DNA from: Daldinia sp. FL1419
Taxonomy: Eukaryota; Ascomycota; Sordariomycetes; Xylariales; Hypoxylaceae
Length of the DNA stretch: 64,000 nt
Direction: 5' to 3'
Assembly: GCA_025201765.1 (NCBI GenBank)
Contig: MU623445.1
Coordinates: forward strand, 62,001-126,000
Translations under genes and position numbers: made by a program
Notes under the pieces: model-generated
Database searches by the model: none
Told to the model about the DNA's origin: nothing
Seen by the model: the letters and a program-made list of their open reading frames with translations, nothing else
Shown: piece by piece, positions 1 through 10,853 of the stretch
Numbering within the stretch: position 1 is the stretch's first letter
Layout of the letters: every line of letters begins with the position of its first letter

Positions 1-28
1 ATCTATTTTATTGGTGGCGTGTTCTCAC

Positions 29-1067
29 CTTCATCTAAAATTGTCTTATCACCGAACACTATAACATCAAATTCGCGATTTGCAATTAATCTGTTAAGAA
101 TATTCCTGCTCGGCTTGCTTCTGGCTTTAGAATCTAACGCGCAAACACCAATGATACCCCACGGCGCTGGCTTGGCCTCTTCTTTCTCCCTGAAGTGAGG
201 GCCTCTTTCGCTACTGGGACTGTGGCTACTATTCGCAGTACTACCGCTCAGTCGCCGCTTGGCCCTACTTCGAGACCTAGTCACCTGGGGCCGAGGGGCG
301 GGGTTTGATGTAGGTGCAGGATTTCGTTTGACGAGATCTAGAGGATTGGTATGATGAGCCTCGCGCGGTGTTAGCTGGGGGCCATTAACCGGATTTTGGT
401 TATTTGAATTAGAAGATGTAGTGACTGTCACATTAGATACACCAGACTCTGATTGACCTGGGGATGGACCCAGGCCTTTGTTAGAAGCCATGATACCCGA
501 TGCGGAGCGTTGGTTACCACTACCGTCCGAACCGTTTGTAGAGGGAGCGGAGCTTGCGACGCCACGAGATGAAGCAAGAGAAAAGACGGACGAGACGGAA
601 ATGCGCTTTCCTACCTCGTGCTCAGATGACGAGGAGGGGGGGTTGGCTGCAGATTCAGGTAACCGATAAAGAGAATTTGTATTAGGAACTGAATGACCGG
701 CCTGCTGTTTCGGAGTACTTTCGACGTCGTCGATAACAACTTCGTCGGCGATAGTAGTAGCGGTGCGAAAGTCTTCACTCCATATATCGGAACCAGACGA
801 CTCACGTGTCCGATATGGAGATGGAGGAAGATGGGACGGCTTTAACGGTCTAGCCAGAGGTGGCATGGACAAGCTCGCGGGCTCGACTGCTACATCGGTA
901 GTCCCAAGAGGCTCAGCATGCCGGCTTTTCCCACTTGCTATGGAACTGGCGATGCTACTAGCTACAGACGATGGCGAGCGGGTTCGAGAATGTGAGAATG
1001 ACCAGGAAAGTCTTTTGCCAGAGCCGCTTAAGCTGCGACCCGACTTATGATTAGTAGTAGTCTCCAT
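29..1067 (-). CDS. asp1: Asp1/Vip1 inositol pyrophosphate kinase, N-terminal part (gene runs off the left edge)
   Basis: The last coding residues before the edge contain GVCALDSKARSKPSRNIL and VIVFGDKTILDEG, which match the start of the ATP-grasp kinase domain of the Vip1/Asp1/PPIP5K family. These enzymes make 1-diphosphoinositol phosphates from InsP6/InsP7 and affect polarity, phosphate sensing and dimorphism. About 310 residues of Ser/Pro/Asn-rich low-complexity sequence precede the domain, as in filamentous-fungal orthologues. I chose the ATG at 1067 because the frame upstream of it has no other ATG and runs into a poly-A tract read as poly-Phe. A GTGAGA donor directly follows ILDEG, so exon 1 ends at 29 and the rest, including most of the kinase and the phosphatase-like domain, lies outside the window. 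Family assignment is from motif recognition and is strong; the exact start is inferred. Confidence 0.87.
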
Positions 1068-3118
1068 TCTTTCTAGAACGATCGACCCTGGATTCTGGAG
1101 CTTAATATCTTGTATAGTATACTCCGCAGTCTGATCGTTTAACTGCAGTGTTTCGTCATTTGATAAGTTCCGAGTACCTATCAGTGTGGCTAAGAGATAG
1201 AAGAGGAAGGCAAAAAAAAAAAAAAAAAACCCTTTAATGATTCCCACTTCTTTCTTCTCGGTAGCAATCCGTAGAGCTTAGTACCATAAAATACCCTGTC
1301 TCGAGTTTGGTACTAGCCACTAAATTCAATTGCTAACGAACAAGGTGAAGCTCCGCGGATACTATAAGAAACGGTGGCGAACTATATATGGTTCGCCTCG
1401 CCTCGTAACCCAATTAGTATCGTGATTCTAATCGGTTCGAAGAATCCAAGCTTTTTTTTTTTCCTTCGAAGATTACCTCGATCAAAAATATACGGAGGAA
1501 TCCAATGTTTGGTTTTTGTTACTGTTTTTTATTGCGTAATGTATGAAAACTATGTGTTGGAAGATGGAAGAGACTGGGTTACTAGGTTTATTTCTCCCCT
1601 CGAAAGAATCATGAGGAAATATCGATTTGGGTCCCGATTTATTTTTAGTTTGCCGGGGATGGCGTGAGTTGCCAGACCTGCCAGGCCTGGTTGTGTCAGT
1701 GAGTGAACACACTAACCTAGGTAGGTACTGGACTAGAAGTGGGTCGCGGATATGAAAACCCGGAATATCAAGCGTCAAAGATATATCATAAACTTCATTG
1801 GAAGTTTATATAACTACACTAGACATTTTGATAGTTGCATCTGCGGGCCAATGTCTAGAAAGTATACGTGGCGGACGAGCGGTCCAGTTAAAGATCTAGA
1901 CCGTCAGACAATCAAAACCTCCATTACGAGAATCCCATTTTCTATTAAATGGGATAAGAAAGGATAAGCCAATGAGATTTATAAGATTCGTCCAGGGAAA
2001 ATCGAAATGTTACCGTATGGAATTCATATGATGGACATTCTATAATTTGCATGGTTGAACGATATGATAGGAATGAGGAATACTACGTACTAATTACTAA
2101 CCTACTCATTTTTGACCATTAAGAAAAATATAAAGTAAACTTGGTGGTGGTATCTTGGTGTCTTGGTGTCTTGGTGTCTTGAAGCATATGCCAATACCAT
2201 ACCGTCCACCAATACGCTAACGTCTCAAAGGGGCGATCGACCAATAGAATCGAATAATTGAGATGGTGTGGCGCTCAGTGGAACCCGTGGCCCTGCCGTC
2301 TGAGGTCAAGTACGACGGCTGGGAGGGTTGGTCTTATTGTTTTTGGTAACCATTAAGGCAGTGAAAGCGGGAAACTATCGGGTTTGCTAAGTATATGAAA
2401 TGCCATTGGATAGATTTGAGTTATAGCAGCTTTTGTGGGAACAAGAAAGGTAGCACCTGAACATTTAGAGGGTTCGTTAATATGGGTGTTGCTTCTAAAA
2501 AGATGGATGGAAGCGTACCTATGTATGCGATAGACATGCCAAAACTCTGTCATTAGGTGGGGCTATGGGCTGATAACTGCTGATAGCTACAGATAACCGC
2601 AACTACCTACTTTTAGGAGCTATCGATAACGATAAGAGGTGAGGTCCATCCAAGCTTGTATCCAAGTATTAGCTACTATGTAATTACCTACCTACCTATC
2701 GAGTACTTGACTTCGCGAAGATTCAGCTTCGATAACCTCTCAATGAACTTGATTTATATATATGCAATCATCAAAAGATAATTGTAGTTATATACCAAAC
2801 CTAAGGGTTATATTTACAGCTCTTTAAATAATTATTATATCCTTACGTAGTATGGATTCGGTTGGTACGTTTAACTCATTAAGCCTAAGATAAGATACGA
2901 GATATGGGACCACAATATTCTAGTACCCGGTACGTACTTGGTAAGAAACGCCAAAAAATGCTTCGCGCTGTTCCGTCTTAAGAAAAAAAAAATCCATTTA
3001 CAGACGGCTCTGAGCAGTCGTTGCGCCGCGATTTCTAGATGCTGCCGCAAAGACCCTGACGATTATTTAATGATTTAAAATAGGGTCTTCACATTTATAC
3101 AACATACAATTCTTTACA
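1068..3118. other. Intergenic region between asp1 and utp21 (divergent promoters)
   Basis: About 2 kb between two divergently transcribed genes. A long A tract (about 1211-1229) lies just upstream of the asp1 start and would be T-rich in its 5' leader. A short tandem repeat sits at 2153-2181. Small open frames here lack splice or domain support. AT content is high and no RNA gene was recognised. Confidence 0.6.
2153..2181. repeat. Tandem repeat, 8-bp unit TCTTGGTG, about 3.6 copies
   Basis: Four successive copies (the last truncated) of TCTTGGTG are visible without mismatch. It is a simple short tandem repeat in intergenic DNA with no evident function. Confidence 0.9.
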
Positions 3119-6100
3119 ATGCCTCATTCAGAGCCAGAAGGCCCGCTAGTCAAGCGACAGAAGCTCAGCTCTGTCGCAAAACCCAAATCATCCACATCGC
3201 AACAGTCGAGAATATTTACTCCATATCGGGTATGTTCATACGCTTTTAGGGTCGCGATATTAGTTGTTTACGATTCTGACCTGTAATGCTAGACAATCGG
3301 CCTTGTTTCTCCTACTAATGTGCCATTCACCTCTGTTCCTCTTGGAAACACTACTTTTCAAGTTACAACATCTATAGGCCGTTCGCTTCAGACCTATGAC
3401 CTCAAACGTGGCCTCAATCTCGTCTTCGTATCTCGACCTCAGACACCGAGCACTATCACGGCGACATGCGCTTGGAAACAAAAGGTATATGTTGCCTGGG
3501 GCGACTCTCGAGAAGGCTCCCAGGGTATATGGATTCTTCAAAGAGGAAAGAAAGTCGGCGAGCTAGAACTTCCCTCTGATCTCTGCGAACCTATCAAGCA
3601 AATTATCGTTTTCGGATCTTGGATCGTTGCTTGCGGTTTAACAAGAATAGAAGTATGGAAGACGGCAACAATGGAACATTATACCACTCTTTTTACGATG
3701 GCCTCGAAAAAGGGGGATAACGAGCTTACTGGGGGTATATGTACTATGCCTACCTACTTGAATAAGATATTCGCTGGGCGTCGGAACGGATGGGTTGAGA
3801 TCTGGAACATCTCTACCGGGAAACTTATCTACACCATTTTACCTCCCTCTCCGAGTTGCGGTGCTGTTACTTGCATGCAGCCAACACCTGCGCTTTCCCT
3901 AATGGCTATTTCGTATGCAGAGGGCCCATTGGTTATTCAAAACGTGCTCACAGACAAGAAAGTACTCGAAGTTAACGCAGGTACAGAAGATGCGCCCGTG
4001 ACCAGCATTTCGTTCCGCACCGACGGTATTGGCGCGGGTCAGGATGGGCGCAAGGATGGTGTCATGGCGACAGCCACGCAGTTGAGTGGCGACGTCACAT
4101 TCTGGGATCTTAATTCAGGTGGTAGAATTATGGGTGTCCTTAGAAGCGCTCACAACCCTCCAATGCAGGAAGGAGAGTCGGTTCGTGGGGGTATAAGCAA
4201 GATCGAGTTCCTTACCGGCCAACCCGTCATCGTCACCAGCGGCAGAGACAACTCCTTGAAAACTTGGATATTTGATGAGGCCCCATTTTCACCTATCCCA
4301 CGAATACTGCATACGAGGAGTGGCCATGCCGCGCCAGTTACTAGTTTGCAGTTCCTCCCGACCGATTTCGAAGGCGCCGAAGCAGGGAACAAATGGTTGC
4401 TTAGTGGTGGTAAAGACAGGAGTCTCTGGGGCTGGAGTCTTCGCCGAGATGGCCAAAGTACAGAGTTGAGCCAAGGAAACATCCGCAAAAAGGCCAAGAA
4501 GTATGGAATCCTGGACAACAGCACCCTGAGCCGTGGCCCAACCACCACACTCGATGACTTGAAGGCGCCGGAGATTACGTGCATAGCATGTTCTTTAAAT
4601 AGAGATGGTGGCATGGGCGCCTTACCAGGGAAGCAGGCGTTGTGGCAAAAATCGCAAAATCAGAAGAAGCCGATAGACGCCGAGATCAGCGGCATGACAG
4701 GCTGGGAGAGCGTGGTTACGGCACATAAGGACGACCCCTTTGTGCGGACATGGTTTTGGGGTCGAAAAAGAGCGGGAAGATGGGCTTTCCAAACCGGCGA
4801 TGGCGCAAATGTGTCATCCGTTACCATGAGCCCGTGTGGGACTTTTGCTATTGTTGGATCCGTGGGCGGATCCATCGATATGTTCAACCTTCAGTCTGGA
4901 TTGCACCGCCAGCGGTTCCCATCCAAGCTCACGCCTGCACAAGCAAGGCAAGTGAAGATGCAACAATTGAGACAGGCGGATACTGTTGTCCAGCTTCAGG
5001 CTCGATCCACTACCAGTTTTGCACCAGGGACGGGCAAGCATACCAAAGTAGTCACTGGGATTGTTGTCGACTCTATGAACAAATACGTAATTAGCTGCTC
5101 TTTGGACGGTAAAGTAAAATTCTGGGAATTCCTCACAGGAAATCTACTTGAAGAAATCAACTGGGCCCCGATGACGGGGATCACAGGCTGTCGCTACCAT
5201 GCCGCAAACGACCTCATAGCTTTCTCTTGCGACGACAACTCCGTCCGAGTCGTTGATATTGAGACGAAACAAACGATTCGTGAATTCTGGGGATGCCAAG
5301 GCAAAATCAACGACTTCATTTTCTCTAACGATGGTCGCTGGATAGTAGCAGCCTCCCAGGATGCTATAATACGAGTTTGGGATTTACCGACTGGCCATTT
5401 GATCGATGCTATTCGGTTAGAGAAGCCCTGTACCGCGCTAGCCTTCTCGGCAACGGGCGAATATTTGGCTGCAGCTACCGAAGGAGAGTTGGGTGTTGAC
5501 ATTTGGAATAATAAGGCCCTCTTTACGCATGTTCCAACCCGACAAATATCCGAAGATTCGATCAAGCAGATATCGGGACCGACAGCATCAGGAGAAGGAG
5601 GCCAGGGCTTGCTCGAAGCCGCCTTCGAAGAAGCTGCTGCTCAAGAAGATGATGAAGCCGCCGCACCTAGTGTGGATCAGCTCAGCGCCGATATAATGAC
5701 GCTGAGTCTGGTTCCGCGAAGTAGATGGCAAACGTTGCTGCACTTGGACTTGATTAAGCAGAGAAACAAGCCAAAAGAAGCGCCAAAGGCTCCAGAAAAG
5801 GCACCTTTCTTTTTACCATCAACAGGCAATAACACCTCAAATCTAGACACGACTCAGCCAAACGCAGACCAGGCTCAAAGTCAATCGAGGATTACCCGCT
5901 TCGATCGGAACAGAGCAGAGCAAGTCTTCACTAACAAGCTGCAAGCGGGAGCTAATTCTGGCAATTGTAAGAAGCTTCGCCTATATTCTCTATAATGTTA
6001 CGTTTACGAGCTAATTTTTACTAGTCACTGAATTCATTGAGCATCTTAAGTCTCTTTCTCCGGCTACGGCGGACCTAGAATTACGGTCTCTGACAACGGG

Positions 6101-6362
6101 GGATGCCGAAGAATCCAATGAGCTACTCCATTTTATCCACGCCATGACCAGCCGCCTTGTGGCACGTCGCGACTACGAACTCACCCAAGCATGGATGGCG
6201 GTCTTTCTTCGTCTACATTTCGATTTGATCATGGCGAGTGATACCCTAATGAACGCTCTGTCGGAATGGAAGAAACATCAAGCGGAAGAATGCAATAGGT
6301 TAGATAATCTTGTTAGCTACTGCGGTGGAGTGGTGAACTTCTTGAGAAGCCCACGGACATGA
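3119..6362 (+). CDS. utp21: U3 snoRNP-associated WD40 protein Utp21 (WDR36 family)
   Basis: Three exons, 3119-3229, 3293-5966 and 6025-6362, give a 1,040-residue protein. The join restores RIFTPYR-TIGLVSPTNVPF, the conserved start of the Utp21 family. Tandem WD40 blades follow (for example VTSISFRTDG, GKVKFWEFLTG, DAIIRVWDLPTG). The C-terminal Utp21 domain is recognisable from LSLVPRSRWQTLLHLDLIKQRNKP to the end. Utp21 belongs to the UTP-B subcomplex of the small-subunit processome and acts in the nucleolus in 18S pre-rRNA processing. Yeast Utp21 is about 940 residues, so the length fits. Introns are 63 and 58 nt with GTATGT and GTAAGA donors. The first exon encodes only 37 residues, so the ATG at 3119 depends on the splice model. 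It is the first ATG of an exon that joins in frame to the conserved sequence. Confidence 0.95.
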
Positions 6363-6581
6363 TTTAGAATTACAAGGTCAAATATATATCAGGTACCTAC
6401 TCAGGTACTTATATTCAAATATCTATCTATCGAGACGGTTTACTTGAAATGCGAACATTCTTGTTAATATTTCCGAGGCTTTGGTTTGCATCCTCTAGAT
6501 GCTCTCGTGCTTCTGCTCTGGGAAGTAACTCCCTCATCTCATTGCTTATATTATAAAATCTTGTCAATTAAAATGCCCATG

Positions 6582-6743
6582 CTACAGTTGACGCTCCATA
6601 AAAGAACCCAACATGTGGAGGAATGCACAGATACCAAGAATGATAGCGGCAGCTAAGAAAATGGTACCGCAGGCGATGACGAGATTGGCGACGAGGAAAA
6701 TGAGCGCAAAGACCCCTCTGATTGCTGGGTCAGTTACCGGCAT
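6582..6743 (-). CDS. Candidate 53-aa hydrophobic microprotein
   Basis: An uninterrupted ATG-to-TAG frame on the minus strand, convergent with utp21 (about 220 bp between the two stops), encodes 53 residues. After a short polar start (MPVTDPAIRG) there are about 36 consecutive mostly hydrophobic residues with small side chains, enough for one long or two short membrane helices, and then a polar end (MERQL). The sequence before the ATG (ATCAAA) is A-rich, which fits a fungal start context. It resembles no family I can name. The alternative is one exon of a larger gene or chance; the opposite-strand frame of 73 codons is less protein-like. Confidence is moderate to low because there is no homology evidence. 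Confidence 0.4.
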   Translation of the reverse strand: MPVTDPAIRGVFALIFLVANLVIACGTIFLAAAIILGICAFLHMLGSFMERQL

Positions 6744-6744
6744 T

Positions 6745-7535
6745 TTGATTGGATTATGTGTCTTTGATCTCTTACTGACGATAATTCGCCTTGTAAATCT
6801 TTTAAATATTACGTGGAACAGTCCAGCATATTAAACCTACCATCCATAAGATGTGTAGAACAAAGGATATTGTTGACATATAATTAAAACTTACGTAGCG
6901 AGTTTCTAGTTTATTTTGGAACAATCGAATTGTTATTAGACATCCACGTTCCAACGATACCCAGATAAAGAACCGTTGCCGTTGGGTTAACTCGAGTCAT
7001 GTCTCTCTCCACGACCGGGACAGCTCCACGTCAAGATCATAGGCTATACTCTTAAGCCGGCGAGCGTGCAAATATATATAGTGAATTATAGGGAGTCCAT
7101 TTCAGACGACGCCACGCAGGATATGGGAGCAGGGGATATAGGCGACGAGCTGTAGCAGCGGCAATTCTCTAATAGTGCAACGTTTCCTGAACGTTTAAGT
7201 CAACCTCGTGGCATGTATATCCACCCCACCGCTAGAGCTGGATTTTGAGAGGTTACTGATCGTGTAATAATCGGGACGGGCGTTAGGTTTCCTAATGACT
7301 CGATTCTGAGCCATGTCTAGAAACTAGTGATCTACGTAGGAGCTGAAGTGCGTGACTTTGGTTTTCCTTCTTCATCCAGTTTAAAGGCGGTACACTGCCT
7401 CGGGACGGGGTAACGGATTAACGAAGCACATCTATTTGAACTATAGCATTTTTTTATATAAAGACTGCTATAAATCCTAATATAATGTAGTAAACTCTTT
7501 TCTGAGGACATTTCGTCTGCTACAGATGCTGGACA
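6745..7535. other. Intergenic region upstream of the MFS pseudogene
   Basis: No supported gene. A TATATAAAG box at 7455-7463 sits 73 bp before the old ATG of the downstream MFS relic, so a promoter is still recognisable. The rest is AT-rich without RNA-gene structure that I could see. Confidence 0.5.
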
Positions 7536-9137
7536 ATGTCGACTAAGTTAGAAAGAAACTATAGATCTGGCGGTCTTGGTAGAGTGATATCTGTTAGATC
7601 ATCGTCGCTCACTTCCGGCGTAAATGGCGACGGGCTGCCAAGGGAGACTTCTTCTCTCCTTGGCAACGTAGCCAGGCCACAAGCTGTGCAGCTATCGTCG
7701 GCAAGGACAATATTGCTGGTAGCGACAATGTCAGCCGCCAGTCTTCTCAACGTGAGTGGGCAAGTACCCCTAGCAGCGAAGTGTAAATGGCTAACTGTTT
7801 ATGACATGAAGGTATTCACTATCCAGTCAACTGTCATGATGCTTCCTTCTATCGGGAAGGCCCTGTTTATCCCAACCCACCGCCAGCATATGGTTTCATC
7901 ATATGTTTCGTCATCGTATAGTGTTGCTTCTGGGGCTTCGATGCTTTTATGGGGTCGAATAGCCGATGTCTATGGCCGTCAGCCGATATTTCTGATGGGT
8001 GGCATACTATTCGCCCTATCCACCTCAACCGTCCCCCTTTCTGTAAGCGGTTCAGCGGCCGTTAGTTCTGTATTAGGGAACATCGTTGGCGGCACTATTG
8101 GTGGGTATATGTCATAGAAATGAATGTTCTAGTTCCCCGCAGTATTGGCTGTATTAATAACAGCTATTGCATATGGGCTTTTCTCCTCCATGACATACGC
8201 AGGCAAATCACTCGAGGAAGATGGAACTGACTCCGGCAACATTGGTAGTACTCCAAGTTGGTCTTTCATAAGGGAACATCGATGGGTGGATCAATTGGCA
8301 TGTCCCGTCCCTAATTCTTTGCTCGATTATCTTGAGTAGGACCTTTGTTCGACGGCAGCTTGACATGGAGTTCGAGGGTACCCGTCGTCCTCTAGTGCGG
8401 CTTTCTATGGTTGGTATGCCAGGATTCTCGCCTGCATTGGTTGTTGTAGGATGCTACTTTGCGTCTATGTTGTAGGCCCCCATATCCCAGCAAAATTATT
8501 TGAACAGCACCAAATAGCACATATACTAAGTCTCCCCGTGTTAGCTATCAGGGCGTCCTTCATTTTAGCGACTTAGAGACAACTCTACGTTTCCTTCCGG
8601 CCGGTATTGTAGGCTGTAAGTTCCATCCTAGTCTCGTAATGTTCATTTACTAGAATATCCGTTTCACTTACTGATCACGTATCAGTTTCGCCGTAGTACC
8701 AGTGCTCTCCCCTTTCCGCGGCTTTCACATCTTAGCTTTCGGCCTCGCTTGCGGGATCGTCTCCCCACTGCTATTTGCTCTCCTGTTCTCACCCGAGTCT
8801 ATACCTCTTTCGTATTGGGGGCACGGGTTTCCTGCAATGTGTCTCTGTCTCAGCTCTGATCTTGTGTGACCTGTTATCGGCTTACACATCGCACAAACTC
8901 TCCCAGAGGCCCACCAGTCACTTGGCGCAGCCTTACTCCAAGCCGCCAATCAAGTTGGCCGTGGACTTGGCGTGACCTTGGGCACGGCAGCACAAGCCAT
9001 TTTCTCAGTTATTTACCGAGTCGGAAGGCTTAGGGCTTTTGCGCGGCCTTCAAGGGGCTCAGTGGGTTAATGTTGGGTTAGCTACTTCTAGCTCGGTCGT
9101 GACTTTACCCTATCTACGGGACACCGGAAAGGATTGA
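7536..9137 (+). pseudogene. Decayed MFS transporter (DHA2-like drug:H+ antiporter)
   Basis: The frame starts normally at 7536, and an intron at 7752-7811 with a GTGAGT donor still joins SLLN to VFTIQSTVMMLP. WGRIADVYGRQPIFLMGG is the MFS motif A loop. After about 8100 the family signature is scattered over different frames with several stops: SRTFVRRQLDMEFEGTRRPL; SYQGVLHFSDLETTLRFLPAG; YWGHGFPAM; and SLGAALLQAANQVGRGLG. A TGA at 8867-8869 stands where this family has a Trp in a WPVIG-like motif, which fits a G-to-A change. Introns alone cannot rescue all breaks. It is therefore a relic of a 14-TM-type exporter of the same broad class as the intact gene at 10.85 kb, although the two are not close copies. 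Confidence 0.85.
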
Positions 9138-10339
9138 ATGATTAACATGCCAACGAGAATCATCAATATGTAGAATGACCCGAGCTATTAAGAGAGCGTA
9201 GACATGATTATTTTATTGAGAGCTAGGCATATTGCAGTTCTTAAGCATTCGAATACCAAAACCCTCATGACAAGAACGTAATGACGTTTCTAGTTTTAAC
9301 GAACAATCGCCATTAAAAACTCTAGATATTCATCGAAGCTCTAACTATTTCGTCCCTTTTTTCCAACCCCTATTTTTGGTAAACTTACCTAACTACTCGC
9401 GATTGCAAATGTTACAGGTACCTACCCCCTAAACTAGGTACGTAGGTAGTTTAGCCCTTGTGTAAAGGGGCATTTTTAGAACTTATAAGCTTCTAGAACA
9501 AACGATATCTTCAAAGGTAACCCGGGTTAAAAATCTTTGTGGAACGGCCAAGTTGTTTCCATGTTTTCTGGTTTCACTTGGTGGTACAACCTTAAATTAC
9601 CTACATGTAACTCGCCTTTATCAAGTTAGATCTTAGCCCACAGGTCTTGATAAACTACCTAGGTACCTACCTATATTTCTTAGCGAAGCTAAATTTAGTA
9701 TTCCTTGGAAGATATCTTTTTCTCCTTATATCTCAGCGTCCTCTATCAGATGCGTGGTGGTACAAAACTAGCTCTTTGTCTAAGATGAATAGTTAGTCAA
9801 CATTAAGTAATTACCTAATGGTTAGAGTAAACTTGTGAAGTGGCTGTCAAATAGAGATCTTAACCGCGTTCCTTGTTACCACTGTGTTGCGCTTCGTGCG
9901 ATATTGAAGAGCACCAAACGTGTTTGTACGTTGTTTTGTATGTTACCGTTTCCGTTTGTGTTATGTTGAAATTGATGCACATGTAAAGAGAGCAAGTCCC
10001 CTGTACTCGACTTTGAGTCCGTGCACAGATTGCTTCGAGAAAAAGTTGTGCCTGTACAAACTCCATTCAAATCAACTTGGAAGCCGCAACTTTTTTTTTA
10101 TAGACTAAGGCACACTGTCCAAAGAACAGTGCAAGAAAAAAAAAAGAAGCCAATCAGCACTAAATAATGAGATATCTACTATGTAAGACGTGGTTGCACT
10201 TACAGACAGATATTTTATTGTCAGATGTGTCCGATTCCGCTTCCGTTGTCGGTTGTAATTCACCCTGGCGTCGCTCGCCGCTTCCATTGAACTGGGTTCC
10301 ACTTAAGCTTCTGGCCAATGAGACGCCGTGACAAGAGGG

Positions 10340-10367
10340 AATGTGGAATGTGGGATGTGGGATGTGG
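10340..10367. repeat. Tandem repeat, 7-bp unit RATGTGG, 4 copies
   Basis: Four adjacent 7-mers, AATGTGG twice and then GATGTGG twice, are visible. It lies about 490 bp upstream of the MFS start. It is a simple repeat with unknown function. Confidence 0.9.
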
Positions 10368-10771
10368 AAGAGTAGCATGACAGGCACGATCGATAATTTG
10401 CCCCCTATTTGGGCAATTGCTAGCCTCGTTGCTTCTTACGGTGTAAAGATGATAACTTGAATAGGACTAGAGTTAGTAGTTAATTTAGCGGACCCGAGTC
10501 CGGCTTGTCTATTGCAGGCGTAGTTTCCTTCTGAATAGTTATACATAATACGATATGCATCTCTTGGTTTTCCTTGTACGACAGGAAAAATATCCACATC
10601 CTTCGTACGAAGGTCCCCTACCTGCGATTAGCGAGCATTAGTACTTATCTCCACAGGTATCGGATTTATCTACTTGTATTCGTTATTCCGAGGGATACAC
10701 TTACCTACTGTTTTCCCGACAAAGCCATGGTTGGATGATAGGTGATCATCTTTATTTCTTATTACTCGCGG

Positions 10772-10778
10772 TATAAAT
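10772..10778 (+). promoter_or_regulatory. TATA box of the MFS transporter
   Basis: TATAAAT lies 76 bp before the ATG at 10854, a plausible distance for a fungal TATA box. This is inference from position and sequence only. Confidence 0.45.
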
Positions 10779-10853
10779 GAAGCTTAGTGTCGCGATTCTT
10801 TCACCTAGATGAAAGGCTTTCCCAAAGCCTAGTTCAAAAAATCTTCATACAAA

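Larger units (their letters stand above)
9138..10853. other. Gene-free stretch between the MFS relic and the intact MFS gene
   Basis: About 1.7 kb, AT-rich, containing several TACCTAGGTA/ACCTACC-type palindromes (around 9415-9450 and 9656-9675), a 7-bp tandem repeat and the promoter of the downstream transporter. None of the short frames here has codon structure, splice sites or motifs that persuade me. Confidence 0.55.

Noticed and set aside
1068..1247. 60-residue N-terminal extension of the asp1 frame, including a poly-Phe stretch
   Set aside because: It has no ATG and the Phe run is only the poly-A tract read on the minus strand; the first ATG is at 1067.
1374..1778. Overlapping frames of about 97 codons on both strands
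   Set aside because: Composition follows the AT-rich background, there are no motifs or splice links, and neither strand is favoured.
4150..4614. 154-codon antisense frame inside utp21
   Set aside because: It is a shadow of the WD40 coding sequence, which is clearly the real gene.
9860..10387. Cluster of 60-75-codon frames on both strands
   Set aside because: All are short, mutually overlapping, without conserved motifs; chance frames in intergenic DNA.
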